Of a stretch of 64,000 nucleotides of DNA, positions 22,869-33,839 are shown one piece after another. The position numbers were made by a program, and so were the translations under genes. How positions within the stretch are numbered: the first letter of the stretch is position 1; each line of letters begins with the position of its first letter. This DNA comes from Cyathus striatus (Eukaryota > Basidiomycota > Agaricomycetes > Agaricales > Nidulariaceae), in contig JAOVFP010000006.1 in the NCBI GenBank assembly GCA_025738555.1, forward strand, positions 6,200,001 through 6,264,000, given 5' to 3'. The notes beneath the pieces were generated by a model that saw only the letters and a list, made by a program, of their open reading frames with translations, made no database searches and was not told the DNA's origin.

Positions 22869-23913
22869 ATGGCCTTTCCATTAAACCAAGCTTTGACTAC
22901 CTCCGGCCTTCTCTATGATGATCTTCATGAAAGGCAACACATAAGTTCTGAACTCGTTGGCTGGAGTGTTCTTGCAGGGCAGCTTGTAACAATGGATTAG
23001 TATGTTGGATTCACTGATCATAAAATAGTAAACTTACTTCGGTATTCTTTGTAGCCCAGAAAAACTAAATGGAGAATGTATACAGCCAGCAGGATTACTA
23101 GCATGGCTGGACGTGCGAGGCCTATATTGGCCTTGCTTCTGTTCCATTGGTGCTCCAGATGATGAGACACAGAGAGCACGCATTGTGCATGCTAGGAATG
23201 GGGTTATTCATGTGTTCTGCTACAATTACCCACCAAACTGCAGCTACTACAGTAAGAAATAAATGTTCGATAATAGTTCATACTAACTTACCTGATTACA
23301 GTGAATATATCCAAGAAATACAAGACGGCAACACTTGGGTCAGCATACCTTAACCTACCGACAAAAAGTAAGTATCGAGATTGATACCAGTTTTTATAAA
23401 AAGTATGTACTTACATTGCAATGACAGGAAATGGCTGCCCAGACATGAGCCATATCTTTTCAAATTTTCTACTTGCCAGCGAGAGCAATGTTTCACCAGA
23501 GCGCATGGAAGGCTACTGTGGAGAGCACATATCCAGTGCCTTCATTCAGCAACAGGCCATAGTGAACTCAGTTACTAATTGGAATATCCTTGGGAAACAT
23601 AAATGTAGTAAGTATTAAAGCAAATATAAAGACGGCCCAGTGAACTTAATTTTGTTCCATAGCCTGTCACACTTCACTGCCCATTCTAGTGCCAAAACTT
23701 CCCCAAACTCGGTCCCCAGGTGCTACACGTGTTGTCAAACAAGTTAAAAAGAGAAACGATAAAGTTGTTAAGGATTCTCCGAGTGAAATTGACAAGGTGT
23801 CCACATATGAACAACTCATGACATGCCTCAATGAAGGCGAAGGAATTGATGCTGATGGAGTCCTTGAATTATGCACTTCATGCAACAAGTACTTCCTGAC
23901 TGATTTGTCTTAA
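22869..23913 (+). CDS. Five-exon gene of unknown function
   Basis: Exons 22869-22999, 23055-23251, 23302-23367, 23428-23607 and 23690-23913 join into 798 nt, an open frame of 265 codons with GT-AG introns of 50-82 nt. The protein starts MAFPLNQALTTSGLLYDD and ends CTSCNKYFLTDLS. Features seen are an aromatic stretch VRGLYWPCFC, a Cys-rich segment VFCYNYPPNCSYY, a basic patch VVKQVKKRND, and a terminal C-x2-C. I do not recognise a named domain, though the C-x2-C ending is familiar from unnamed basidiomycete proteins. CpG is normal here, unlike the elements on both sides. Upstream exons are possible. The intact splicing over five exons argues for a real gene, possibly carried by a transposon. 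Confidence 0.6.
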
Positions 23914-24034
23914 GAATCATATATTGGGCTGCTCAAAAAATTGACTTACGATTGTATAATAGGAATAAATAGTAGATAGCACAAGCAGAATTTATCTATG
24001 TAGTGTACGCACTAGATTTCAATCACATATCAAT

Positions 24035-24280
24035 GTGATCATATGCAACATGTCACCAAGTTTGTTTATTTTACTTACAGGTTGTGATTTAAATATAAAC
24101 AAAGCTCGAATAAAGCTGGTTCAGCTGTGGGTCTTGTTGATTGATGAGCTAGTGTGTGTCGGCGATTTCTGGCATCAGATGTTACTGCATTTGGACCAGA
24201 TCTGTGAATCGAATAGTAACAGGGGACACATCACTGTATGGGATGTCATGATTTTCAAACTCAGATGCACTGCACAGTGA
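24035..24280 (+). CDS. Short unidentified exon-like frame
   Basis: An 81-codon frame includes KLVQLWVLLIDELVCVG, which faintly resembles the Walker B region of Pif1-type helicases (LIIDE). That is too weak to name it. It ends with TGA directly at the 10-bp target site GCACAGTGAC (24272-24281) used by the next element. Confidence 0.25.
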   Translation: MIICNMSPSLFILLTGCDLNINKARIKLVQLWVLLIDELVCVGDFWHQMLLHLDQICESNSNRGHITVWDVMIFKLRCTAQ

Positions 24281-24399
24281 CAGGCTGACAGTTTTTGATG
24301 GTACACATAGTACTGAATGGTATTTGATGTACCGTGCATGTACCGTGCGGTACTGATCAATACTGTAAAAATACTATGCATACCGTAAAAGTACTGTGT

Positions 24400-25647
24400 G
24401 GGCCTACAGATTTTGACGTTGCCCTATATTTTGACATTGCCCGAGTGACATTGCCTGACGTTGCATATTTAATTTTGGCATTGCCTGGCATTGCAGTGGC
24501 GTTGCTTGGTGAGGTCCTGTGTTTGAGTCCCGCTTGTACACATGCTTAGTTAGTAATAAATACAATAAATTAGTATTATTTCATAATGAAAAATGTACCT
24601 TGCATTCATATAATATATATTAGCACTTGATAAGGAATATGAGCCATGTATAACAGAGTATAACTTATAATCTCACAGTGAAATATGTAAGTTGGAAATA
24701 AGTTTTTTTTCCTTTGTACACAACATTTCTACTCTAGACAGCTTGTAGTTTAGTAAATACATGATATATAAAAATAAAAGTAAAGATTTGGTAGAGATAC
24801 ATGCACTCTGCTCATTTTTATGTTAGTTGTAGAAATTGTTGAAAATCAGATTTTGACATTGCCTGATGTTCCCATTTGAGAATTGACGTTGCTTGGCATT
24901 GCCAGACATTGCCTGACGTTTCCTGGCGTTGTGTGATGTTGCTGTGACGTTGCTGATTTGATTTTTTTTGTTAGATTTTGCGTTGCCATGACGTTGCCCG
25001 ACACTGCTTGATGTTGCCTTTGACATTGCTGGAGGTTCAATTTTTCCCACACCCTCCGCCCCACCTTTGTTTATATTTGTACGCAGTGTTCATCTTATCC
25101 ATCACTCGATCAAGCACCCCTCCTCATTGCCGTGGCACATATCAAACTTCCTTGTGATCATTCTCAGCAGTGATCAAGTTTTTTCTTATTTTGTAGCTCA
25201 GTTCTTTTTCATTTTCTTCAATTATTTCTGCATCATCTAATATAAATTATGACATATCTATCAGTCAATATTTCACTATGTAATTATGGTAATAAAAATA
25301 TGAAAAATGTGAATTAGACACATTTTTTAAAATCTTTCACTGTAACATGTACCATACTTTGTAAAGTAAGATGACTCTTATATTGTAGTATAAATAATAG
25401 ACTATGTGTTTGTGTAAGAGAATTATCAAAAAGTGTGAGAAAAAGCATGGGAAACAATGAGCAGGAGGCGGGCAATGGTGAAAGGGAGGGGTGGGAGACA
25501 TTGACTAGCAGTTGAAATTTGTTAGTGAGGGTGTGGGAACAAATCGATCACGAGCACTTTGGCGTTGCTGTGACATTGCCATGCAAGAAAGTGAGGCAAT
25601 GTCATGGCAACATCAAAATACAGGGCAACGTCAAATTCTAGTAGCCC
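24400..25647. mobile_element. GTTGCC-word TIR element, copy 2 (1248 bp)
   Basis: Ends GGGCCTACAGATTTTGACGT and inverted GGGCTACTAGAATTTGACGT match those of the element at 2716-5951, and the interior follows it for long stretches (for example GGTCCTGTGT..GAGTCCC and CATGCACTCTGCTCATTTT). The flanks GTACTGTGT (24391-24399) and GTACCATGC (25648-25656) differ only by transitions that a common ancestor GTACCGTGC would produce by CpG decay. That ancestor is the word of the surrounding element. Confidence 0.82.
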
Positions 25648-25794
25648 GTACCATGCATACCGTGCACATAGTACTACTGTACGGTACGAGTTTGAAACTA
25701 CCTTAAATATATAAAATTATTTTATGGATGTCTATTATGTATATAACATGTATAGTTCTCTCGAGCTTTAGGTACAAGTTTTGTATATAAGTAT

Positions 25795-26110
25795 AATGAC
25801 AAATCCATAAGCATAGAAACAAAGTCAAGATCATAGAGATGAAGCCAGGAGCATAGAAACAAAGCTAGGATTGTAAGTACGAAGCCATGATAGTATATAC
25901 AAAGCAAGGAGCATAGATGCGATGTTAGGACCATAGATGAAGCTAGAGAGGGGAATAGAGCGAACCAAGCTGAAAATATACGAAGCCAGGACCATAGAGA
26001 CGAAGCTAGAAGCATAAAGACGAAGTCAGAACTGTAGAGATGAAGCTCTGAGCATAGAGATGTAGCTAGGACCGCAGAAACAAAGCTATTGACATAGAGA
26101 CGAAGCCTTC
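25795..26110. repeat. About 20-21-bp minisatellite
   Basis: Units such as GAAGCCAGGAGCATAGAAAC, GAAGCTAGGACCATAGAGAC and GAAGTCAGAACTGTAGAGAT follow one another about 14 times. They lie inside the GTACCGTGC element. The open frames read through this array are repeat products. Confidence 0.8.
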
Positions 26111-26381
26111 CCATTTGGAGAGGCATGATGAATACTGTACATAAGTATTGTGAAAATGCCATGTGTACTGTGAAAGTACCATGCATAGTGTGAAAGTACT
26201 GTGCATACCGTAAAAGTACCATGCATCACAAGAAAATACCATAATAGTACCATAAAGTACCATGCATGCACGGTACGCAAAAAATTATACCATGAAGTAC
26301 CGTTCATGAGCAAAATACCGTAAAGTGGTACTGTAAATTACCATACATGTACCGTGTGAGGTCATCGTGTTCCTTCATGGA

Positions 26382-26640
26382 ATCAGGTAGACTCTACCTG
26401 AAGTCCAGGACTCTACCTGGACTTCACCTGGACTTCACATGGACTTCACATGGACTCTACCTGAACTCTAGGAATATTTTTTCCTTGTGTAGAGTGCAGG
26501 TGAGTCCATCTGTAGTCCAGGTAAAGTCCAGGTAAAGTCCTGGACTTCAGGTAGACTACTGGAAATCACCTGGAAATCACTGATTTCAGCCACTGGACTT
26601 CAGGTAGAATACTGGACTTTACCTGTAGTTCACCTGATTT
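26382..26640. repeat. CCTGGACTTCA-word array, left end of KDZ candidate
   Basis: Direct and inverted copies of ACCTGGACTTCACCTGGACT, AGGTAGACTCTACCTG and GGTAAAGTCCAGGTAAAGTC fill the segment. The same words fill 33840-34442. Confidence 0.75.
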
Positions 26641-26721
26641 TTAGCTGTACTTCGTACCAGGCAATTAGATCATGTTTGCTTACTAATAGTATAGGAAAAA
26701 ATTATTTTAGTAAACATTACC

Positions 26722-26811
26722 ATTGAGAATCGAACCATCGACCTGAACAATAGCCAGCGCTTAACACGCGCTAACTGACATCCTTAACCACTAAGCCACA
26801 CCGGCTTTATT
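26722..26811 (-). tRNA. tRNA-like fragment (pseudo-tRNA or SINE head)
   Basis: On the minus strand there is an A-box-like TGGCTTAGTGG, a stem GTTAGCGC/GCGCTGGC closing a 7-nt loop GTGTTAA with GTT in anticodon position, and a B-box-like GGTTCGATTC. The D stem is readable, but about eight extra bases lie before the anticodon stem and the T stem does not pair. A functional tRNA-Asn is unlikely; a tRNA-derived relic is the best reading. Confidence 0.35.
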
Positions 26812-26829
26812 TTGAAGGTAACCCAACAC

Positions 26830-27109
26830 CCTATAGCCACCATCTGACTATTGTCTCACATGCTTGCACACTGCCATGGCTGCCAGCACTGCATGCTTCA
26901 TCATCATCGCTTGCAATGATGACGTGCGTCCTTCTCATCCATCATCCATTCCTTCCCCTCACCCCCATGTCTCATCTTGCAAGTGACACGCGCTGTTTCT
27001 CCTCCCCATACTCCCATTCCTCCCTCCTTCGTAGCAACATCAAGCCAAGGACAAGCACCCCCTCCAACACCCTCCGCCCTTCATCTCGCCCTCCCCTGCA
27101 TCTTCATTG
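26830..27109. other. Pyrimidine-rich lead-in to the hairpin array
   Basis: The segment is C- and T-rich and contains one isolated early core TTGCAAGTGACACGCG at about 26978. No gene is seen. Confidence 0.4.
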
Positions 27110-28345
27110 CCCGTCTCGCAAGTGATGAGGTGACGTGTTTTCTCCCCACGCCCCCTGCACTCACTCCCTTCTGCCCTTGTCTGCAAGTGATGAGGGCGAT
27201 TGTTTCCTCCTGTCTCACAAGTGACGAGGAGACATGTTTCGTCCCCCTTCCCTTGCCCTTGCCTGCAAGTGACAAGGGCGATTGTTTCCTCCCTCCTCCA
27301 TTCCCCCGTCTTCTTCCCCCGTCTCGCAAGTGACGAGGGGATGCGTTTCCTTCTCCCCTCCCTCGCCCTCATCTGCAAGTGATGAGGGCGAGTGTTTCCT
27401 CCCGTCTCGCAAATGGCGAGGAGACTCGGTTGCTGCCCCTCTCCCTTGCCCTCGTCTGCAAGTGATGAGGGCAAGTGTTTCCTCCCATCTCCATCCCCCG
27501 TGTCTTCGTCTCCCGTCTTGCAAGTGACGAGAGGATGTGTTTCCTCCCCTTTCCCTTTCCCTCTCGCCATCATTGTCTCACCACCCACACCCAGTCCCGC
27601 TCCCACACCCACATGTGTCTCCTCGTCTCGCAAGTGATGAGGGGATGTGTTTCGGCACCATCATGCCTGTCGACACTGCACCCCCATGTGTCTCCTCGTC
27701 TCGCAAGTGAGGAGGGGACATGTTTCAGCACTATCCATGCCTGCCGACACCACACCCACACGCATCCCCTCGTCTCACAAGTGACAAGGGGACGTGTTTC
27801 GCCACCACCCACACCACCTACATCCAGACCCATATGCGTCTCCTCGTCTCACAGTGATGAGGGGACATGTTTCACCACCCACACCCGCCGACGACCCACA
27901 CGCATCCCTTGTCTCACAAGTGACGAGGGGATGTGTTTCACCACTGCCCACACCGCCCATACCCGCACCCGCTGACACTCACACCCATACGCGTCTCCTT
28001 GTCTCACAAGTGACAAGGGGACGTGTTTCCCCACCCACACGTGTCCCTCGTCTCGCAAGTGACAGGGGGACGTGTTTCGCCTCTGCCCACACCACCCACA
28101 GCCACACCCGCCAACACCGACACCCATACGTGTCTCCTCGTCTCGCAAGTGACGAGGGGACGTGTTTCACCACCCACACTCGCTGATCACCCACATGTGT
28201 CCCCTCGTTTTGCAAGTGACGAGGGGACATGTTTTGTCAATGCCCACACCACCGACACCCATACCCACTGACACCCACACCCGCCGACACCCACACCCAC
28301 ACACGTCCCTTCATCTTGCAAGTGACAAGGGATGTGTTTCGTTAC
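27110..28345. repeat. Array of about 20 hairpin cores with variable spacers
   Basis: The core is CCTCGTCTCGCAAGTGACGA followed by GGGGACGTGTTTC; CCTCGTC and GACGAGG pair around TCGCAAGT. Cores occur about every 35-105 bp (for example near 27117, 27213, 27322, 27371, 27622, 27772, 28000, 28140, 28208). Spacers are C-rich, first CTCCC-type, later ACCCACACCCGCC-type. Arms vary mostly at their CpG, giving matched versions such as CATC/GATG (27371) and TTGTC/GACAA (28000). Long open frames across it in several phases are repeat products. It lies upstream of the first gene of the KDZ candidate. Confidence 0.85.
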
Positions 28346-28367
28346 CCATACCCACATGCGTCCCTGC

Positions 28368-28672
28368 GATTGTAAGTATGGGTAGTTGATGAGGCGTTCT
28401 TGATTTAGAATGCCTCATCGACTACTCATACTTACAATGCTTGCATGGGAACACAATGAGGTGTTCACTTACAATCACTTGCATGGGAAATTGATAAGGC
28501 ATTCCGATTTGGGAATGCCTTATCGATTTCCCATGCAAGCGATTGTATGTATGAGTAGTTGATGAGGCATTCTAAATCAAGAATGCCTCATTGACTACTC
28601 ATACTTGTGATTGCTTGCATGAGAATGTGATGAGGTGTTCCGATTTGGAATACCTCATCGATTTCTCATCTA
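28368..28672. repeat. Four consecutive palindromes of 57-70 bp
   Basis: Hairpins span 28369-28438, 28478-28539, 28544-28608 and 28615-28671. All share inner arms TGATGAGGCATTC/GAATGCCTCATCGA, while outer arms alternate between GTAAGTATG.GTAGT and TTGCATGGGAAAT types. A partial unit fills 28439-28477. The set directly precedes the first gene of the KDZ candidate. Confidence 0.88.
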
Positions 28673-28877
28673 AAATTAGATATTATATTAGATCTCTGTA
28701 CAGATGTATCCGTATATAGTTAAATGTGTCCATATATAGTTAAATAAAAGTTTATTAATAGATGTACACATGGATTCAGTGAGGCTGAAGAAGCAATTAT
28801 AGATATGATGTGATCTTCATATATACAACACATATACTGGATAACTTCTTTCTTCCCTTCCACCCACACTTCAGATA

Positions 28878-30868
28878 TGGTCAATACCAGAAAATCATCA
28901 AGTGCTGCAGCAAAAACTGACAATGACCAGAGAGCAAGTAGATCTGGTTCTAAAGCCAGTGCAAATGCACCAGCTACACATGATAAAGGAGTGAAACAGA
29001 CTAAGAATAAGGCCAAAAAGTTTGTTATTTATATTCTTATTTGAGCTATTATATTTAATAATTTTGAATATAAAGGAAAACCTCAGTGAATAGACTTCAA
29101 GATGATCAGAATGCTGAAAATCCAAATCAATTTACCCCGTAACTCTTGTTTTTACTATTTCTTCATTATATTTTAATTTTTTTATAGAGTAGAACAAGTT
29201 CCCATTGAGGAGAATACCTCAGTTGTCCCCCCTCCCCATTTTCCTTCAAAAGATTCCACTCAAGTTCCAATGGGAGAGATTAATGACACACTTAATGAGG
29301 ATGAATTTCTAATGCCACTGGGATCTCAATTGGAAACTATGGATCTTGGCTCTATGAACACTGCTCATAACTCTGATAAACCTCAGGAAGATTCTGAGAA
29401 TTCTGTGGAGAGTGCTACTGATAACTCTGATAAGTCTCTGGAAGATTCTGAAATTTCTATGGAGAGCACTAGTGATATTTCTGAGAAGTTTCAAGAAGAG
29501 AATACTGATACTGATAAATCTGAACATCAAGATTCTCATGATTCTAGTAAAGATACAGAGTCAGATATTGAAAATGAACCTATGGTTATTGATACAGACA
29601 TTACTCCAAAGAAAGGAGGTTCTGTTTTAAAGCATGGTTGAGCTCCATCTAGCCCAACTAGTGCTCACCACTCTATAAGTAAAGTTTCTAAGCGCTCTGA
29701 GTCCCACAGCTCAGCAACATCTTCCCTTAGTAAGGATGATCTTCAAGGGGCATCACGCATAACAGGTGGATTTTCCCATGGAAGAGCAACTGGGAATATA
29801 TTTAATTATGGTGATGAGGAAGATGGTAAGATAATAGTTATAGTTATGAGATTTTGGTAGCTAATATATCCATATGCATAGATTCATCCATCATGCCTCC
29901 TGATAATGTTAAAGGAGAAATTCACCTGTTTCTCAAGCCTGAATCACAGAAACCTGCTTTTATCATAACAGATCAAGAGCCATCATTTGATCTTCAAGAA
30001 GTGCTGGAGCATGTAAGCGAAGTTTATTCACCTGTTGCAAGTATGTTATTTGTGATTTTTATAATCTGAATATTTTCTAATAATTTAAACAGAGAAAAAC
30101 TCTAGGATATCCTTGCGTGAGAATGGAAATTGGAATATTAAGGGCCACTATATGAAGATTATGGAGAAAAAGATCCAAAGTGCCAAATGGCAAATGGATG
30201 ATAAGAATAACTATTTTCTTGAAATATTAGCAGATGGTGCTGATAACAATGAAACTTCAACAACAAAAGCACCATCTGGGTCTTCTACTGATGATGAAGT
30301 TGTAAAAAACTTGATTATTTCCCACTTCAATATCCCTGAGCACTTGATTAAAAGTAAGGGAAAAGAAGATATCCATACTGTGTATGAAAAGTATGAGATG
30401 ATTGAGGATATATGGGAAAACAAGAAATCATCACTCAGCATTATTCAGGCATCTGCTAAGGCTGATATTGATAAGAAAGTCCTCATTGGTGTCTTTATGT
30501 CACCTTCCACATATTACACTTATCCATACAAAGTTTTTCCCCTCCTTAAATATCATCCAAAAATGCTATCTTGGATGAAAAATGAGGGTGGTATTGATAA
30601 GAAAAGTGTCTGGGGAACTCAGAAGCCAGGATTTTCATCTCTATATGACATTTTAAAAGGCAAAGAAGCAGCTGCTGAGGAACATAAGGAAGAACAAAGT
30701 AAGGGAAAGGAAAAGGGGAAGGGGAAGGAAAGAGAAGAGAGTGACATTGACAATGATAATGAGGAGGTGAAGGATAAATATCAGGAAGACAGAATGAGTG
30801 AAAGTAAAGGAAAGGAAAAGAGTAAGAAGTCGCACAGAAAGGACAAGGGGAAGTCCAAGAAATTGTAA
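28878..30868 (+). pseudogene. Acidic/basic low-complexity protein gene, companion of the KDZ transposase
   Basis: The start MVNTRKSSSAAAKTDNDQ is followed by at least three AT-rich introns (near 29028-29075, 29140-29188 and 29826-29880). The middle is acidic and Ser-rich (repeated DNSDKSLEDSE-like motifs at 29360-29500). The last exon (30092-30868) has a more ordered part with ENGNWNIKGHYMKIMEKK and YPYKVFPLLKYHPKML, then a Lys/Glu-rich tail. One in-frame TGA at 29639 (HG*AP) would be Arg if it came from CGA. I do not recognise the family. It lies between the hairpin array and the transposase on the same strand, so a second transposon protein (DNA binding or structural) is plausible but unproven. 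Confidence 0.5.
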
Positions 30869-30900
30869 GAATTTTGCTATTACTTGCTTTCAATAGTCAA

Positions 30901-31215
30901 GTTTTTTTTTTTTTTTTTTTTTTTTTTCTTTATCGTAGATTGGAATACTTCAACAGTATTTTCAATTCATGTATAGTAATTGGCTTTCAACAGCCAATGA
31001 CTTTTGTACTTCTTTATTTTATGTAAAGTTGGGAATACTTCAACAGTATTTTCAACTTCATGTACATTTATTTGCTTTCAACAGCAGAATGCTTTCGCTA
31101 TTTTTTGTAGAGTTGAAATACTTCAACAGTATTTTTAACTTCATGTATGTACAGTTATTAGCTTTCAACAGCTATATGAATATTGTTGTGATTCTGTTAA
31201 ATGTGTGAACAATTT
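30901..31215. repeat. Poly(T) run and about 105-bp tandem repeats between the two KDZ genes
   Basis: A run of 26 T (about 30901-30927) is followed by three to four repeats that share AATACTTCAACAGTATTTT, CTTCATGTA and GCTTTCAACAGC. No gene is seen. Confidence 0.75.
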
Positions 31216-31256
31216 TCTAATAAAATTTTCACTCTGTTTTCTATAGCTCAACATAC

Positions 31257-33597
31257 TTGCTGTATTTAAAAATATGGACAATATGTATTCTATTGTCCTT
31301 CATACCTCAAGTAAATGCAGCTCAATCTGAAGATCCATTTCCAAATATTCCTTTCAAGCTGTTTGCTGAATTTATTAATCTCAATTTCAGCTCAGATATT
31401 ACTTTGGCAACTGTGTTGACAATTCTGTTCTCATTGCTGAATAACACTGATATTCTTAACCTTCATGCATGAGCAAAACATTCTGTACATGAAGATGAAT
31501 ATTCTGTAATTGCTAATGGATGGATTAAAGCACTTGCTACTGCTATACAAACTCATTTAGATGCACAAATTAACTCTGCAGAAATGGAAGATACACAATT
31601 ATTTCATTCATATGAAAGGCCAAAAAATTTAGGTTCATCAAAAATATCTGTAATTTCTAAGAAGCTAGATAGATTATTGTCTATATTGGACTTAGATCCA
31701 TATGAAAGAAAAGGAGAAAATTTGCAACCTTTGAAACCTGTTTCTACTAGTGAAATTGAGCCAGTACTGCTTATTGGTCCTGCTCGCATCACTTGTTCAA
31801 CACCTGAAAAAGCTTGTATTGGAAGGGTATTGCATATCAACACTCATCAGCGTGATAGAACAAAAGTTACACTTATGAAGGGAATTAAGCTATATGAAAA
31901 TACTCAGATTGTATCTGGGTTTTGCACAAAATGTGAAGCTATATATTATGCAGATCATAAAAGTCTTGCTACTTCTTCCAACTCTGAAACTTCACAACGT
32001 AATCCAGATGTTAGTTCTAAAGATTGCATGTTTTTCAATAAAGCAAAATATGTTAAAATTGGAAAAAGTATTTGGGCTGATAGATTGTTTACCAATATGG
32101 TAGTCAACTCTGTTTATCATTTTCATGCATCAACTGCTGCATATACAGAGTTCTGGAATTATACATTTTCAAAAGGTGATGAAAATGAGTACCCACCTAT
32201 TTCAAGACAGCAAATATGGAAAGCCTTTATACATGAAACAACTAGACAAATATCTGTTTCAATGAATAAAACTCTAGTAATGCCAGACAATTTATTAATA
32301 CAGCAAATAGCTAAAGAGGCATATTTGAAGTTGGGACAAGAAGGTATTATTGGAGATGCTTTGAACCATTCATGTAAAGAATGCACACATGATTATAAGG
32401 CAACAGCTGATCATATTAATACTGATGACAATGCTGCAGTAGTTGGAATAGATGAAAATCGCACTGTACCAATATTACGAGAAGATGCTGAAAATACAGA
32501 ATATGCAGATATGGATGATAATGCAATGGAAACAGATCATGTTCCAGAACCAAAAGTTAAAATGATAGTGGTCGATGGCATTGTTATGGGGTCAAATCAC
32601 TGTGCCTATCAGAATTGTTCTGAGAAATTAGCAAATGCAAAAACAGGAGTATTTTGTCTAAGACATGAACATCAACATGAAGGACTATGCCAAATGAAAA
32701 ATTGTTACAATATTAAAGAACAAAATTCTCAAACATGTGTAAATCACAGACAAAACTGATACAATCATGTTATTAGATTTGGATGACAATCTGTACTTGG
32801 CATTCGAAGAATTATCTGAAGAACTGAAGAAGAAGGTGCACCATCATGGACACAGCAATTGAGAAGGAGAATCAATCCACCACATGACCAGCCAAATCAT
32901 GAGCCACAAGAACCAGATAATTACTTTGTAGCTCCTCGTTTCTACTGTGTTGAAACAATTTGTGCACCATGTGGGGTTGTTATTGCATGGACAAAATTTG
33001 CAAAGTCAGAAGGTGCCTGTCAAATTGTGGAGTTTCTGGAAAAAATATATCCAACACAAGAAACTAGACCAAGCTATGTATGTATTGATAAAGCATGTGT
33101 AGTCCTGAAATTTTTAATCAACTCCCACAATTGGAATATTTGGAAAACCTCAACAAGATTTGTTGTAGATTCTTTTCACTATATTAATCACAGAGTGAAA
33201 GATTATCTATGTCACACTTACTGCAATCCTGGTCCTTTGAATGGATCAGCACCAAATTTAGTTGTTGTTGAAAGAGATATAGAGGGTAATGAGCATTATA
33301 AACAAGCATTTAACACTCAGGTATGTTTAATATAGTCTCATTTACAACTTATAAATATTTTTCACATAGGCATGTGAGCAACTAAATGCTTGGTTAGGGG
33401 GCTTCCAAAGTATACTTAATAGAATGACTGTAGATAACTTCAACTGGACATTGCATGCAATGCTTTTTATTCATACCCAAAGAGTTATTCAAAAACAAAT
33501 CAAAAAACAAAATCAACAAATGCAAACACAGGCAGAACAACAGGCAGATGAGGATGGAATTGAGGAAGATGGAGTTGAAATTAATAGAGTTGATTAG
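31257..33597 (+). pseudogene. KDZ transposase with CxC5/CxC6-like cysteine clusters, four in-frame TGA
   Basis: From memory of the family, the order fits CxC5/CxC6-KDZ proteins of Agaricomycetes: a helical N-terminus, a CxC5-like cluster around ITCSTPEKACIG and GFCTKCEAIYYADH, a long middle with HASTAAYTEFWNYTF and LNHSCKECTHDYKATAD, a CxC6-like cluster (HCAYQNCSEKL, CLRHEHQHEGLCQMKNC) and a catalytic-type core with CIDKACVVL, VDSFHYINHR and NTQACEQLNAWLGGF. A 49-nt intron (33321-33369) splits NTQ and ACEQ. The frame is kept from 31257 to the stop at 33595 except for TGA at 31470, 32757, 32784ish and 32817ish. Each would be Arg if restored from CGA, so the gene looks killed by C to T at CpG. 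Role: cut-and-paste transposition in the nucleus. Confidence 0.82.
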
Positions 33598-33839
33598 ATT
33601 GAATGTATATGAGTGTAAAAATCTGTTAGAATAAATATATAAATTTAGTATTAAAATTTGCAATTTCTTCTTTTCAGTAGATTAAGAATCTCACAGTCTC
33701 AGCAGCATCTGCCTGCCTTTATTGGACTGAGTACAGATTGTTTACATGTAATGAGTATATATAATACTAGTAGTAAGTTGATATGAAGTACATATGGGGT
33801 ATGAGTGGGGTACAAGTAATGAACATGTATCACACTAGC

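Noticed and set aside
25722..26222. 166-codon minus-strand protein
   Set aside because: It reads through a 20-21-bp minisatellite and the GTACCGTGC array.
26722..26811. Functional tRNA-Asn gene
   Set aside because: The T stem does not pair and extra bases separate the D arm from the anticodon stem.
27040..27975. Long frames on both strands across the hairpin array
   Set aside because: They arise because the repeats are free of stops in several phases; the products are Ser/Pro- or Thr/Gly-rich repeats.
27110..28345. CRISPR-like array of palindromic repeats and spacers
   Set aside because: The genome is eukaryotic, the spacers are related to each other (ACCCACACC words), unit spacing varies widely and no cas-like gene is near.
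31257..33597. Recoding of TGA (selenocysteine or read-through) in the KDZ gene
   Set aside because: The same TGA pattern occurs in an unrelated dead gene, and CpG decay of CGA explains both without recoding.
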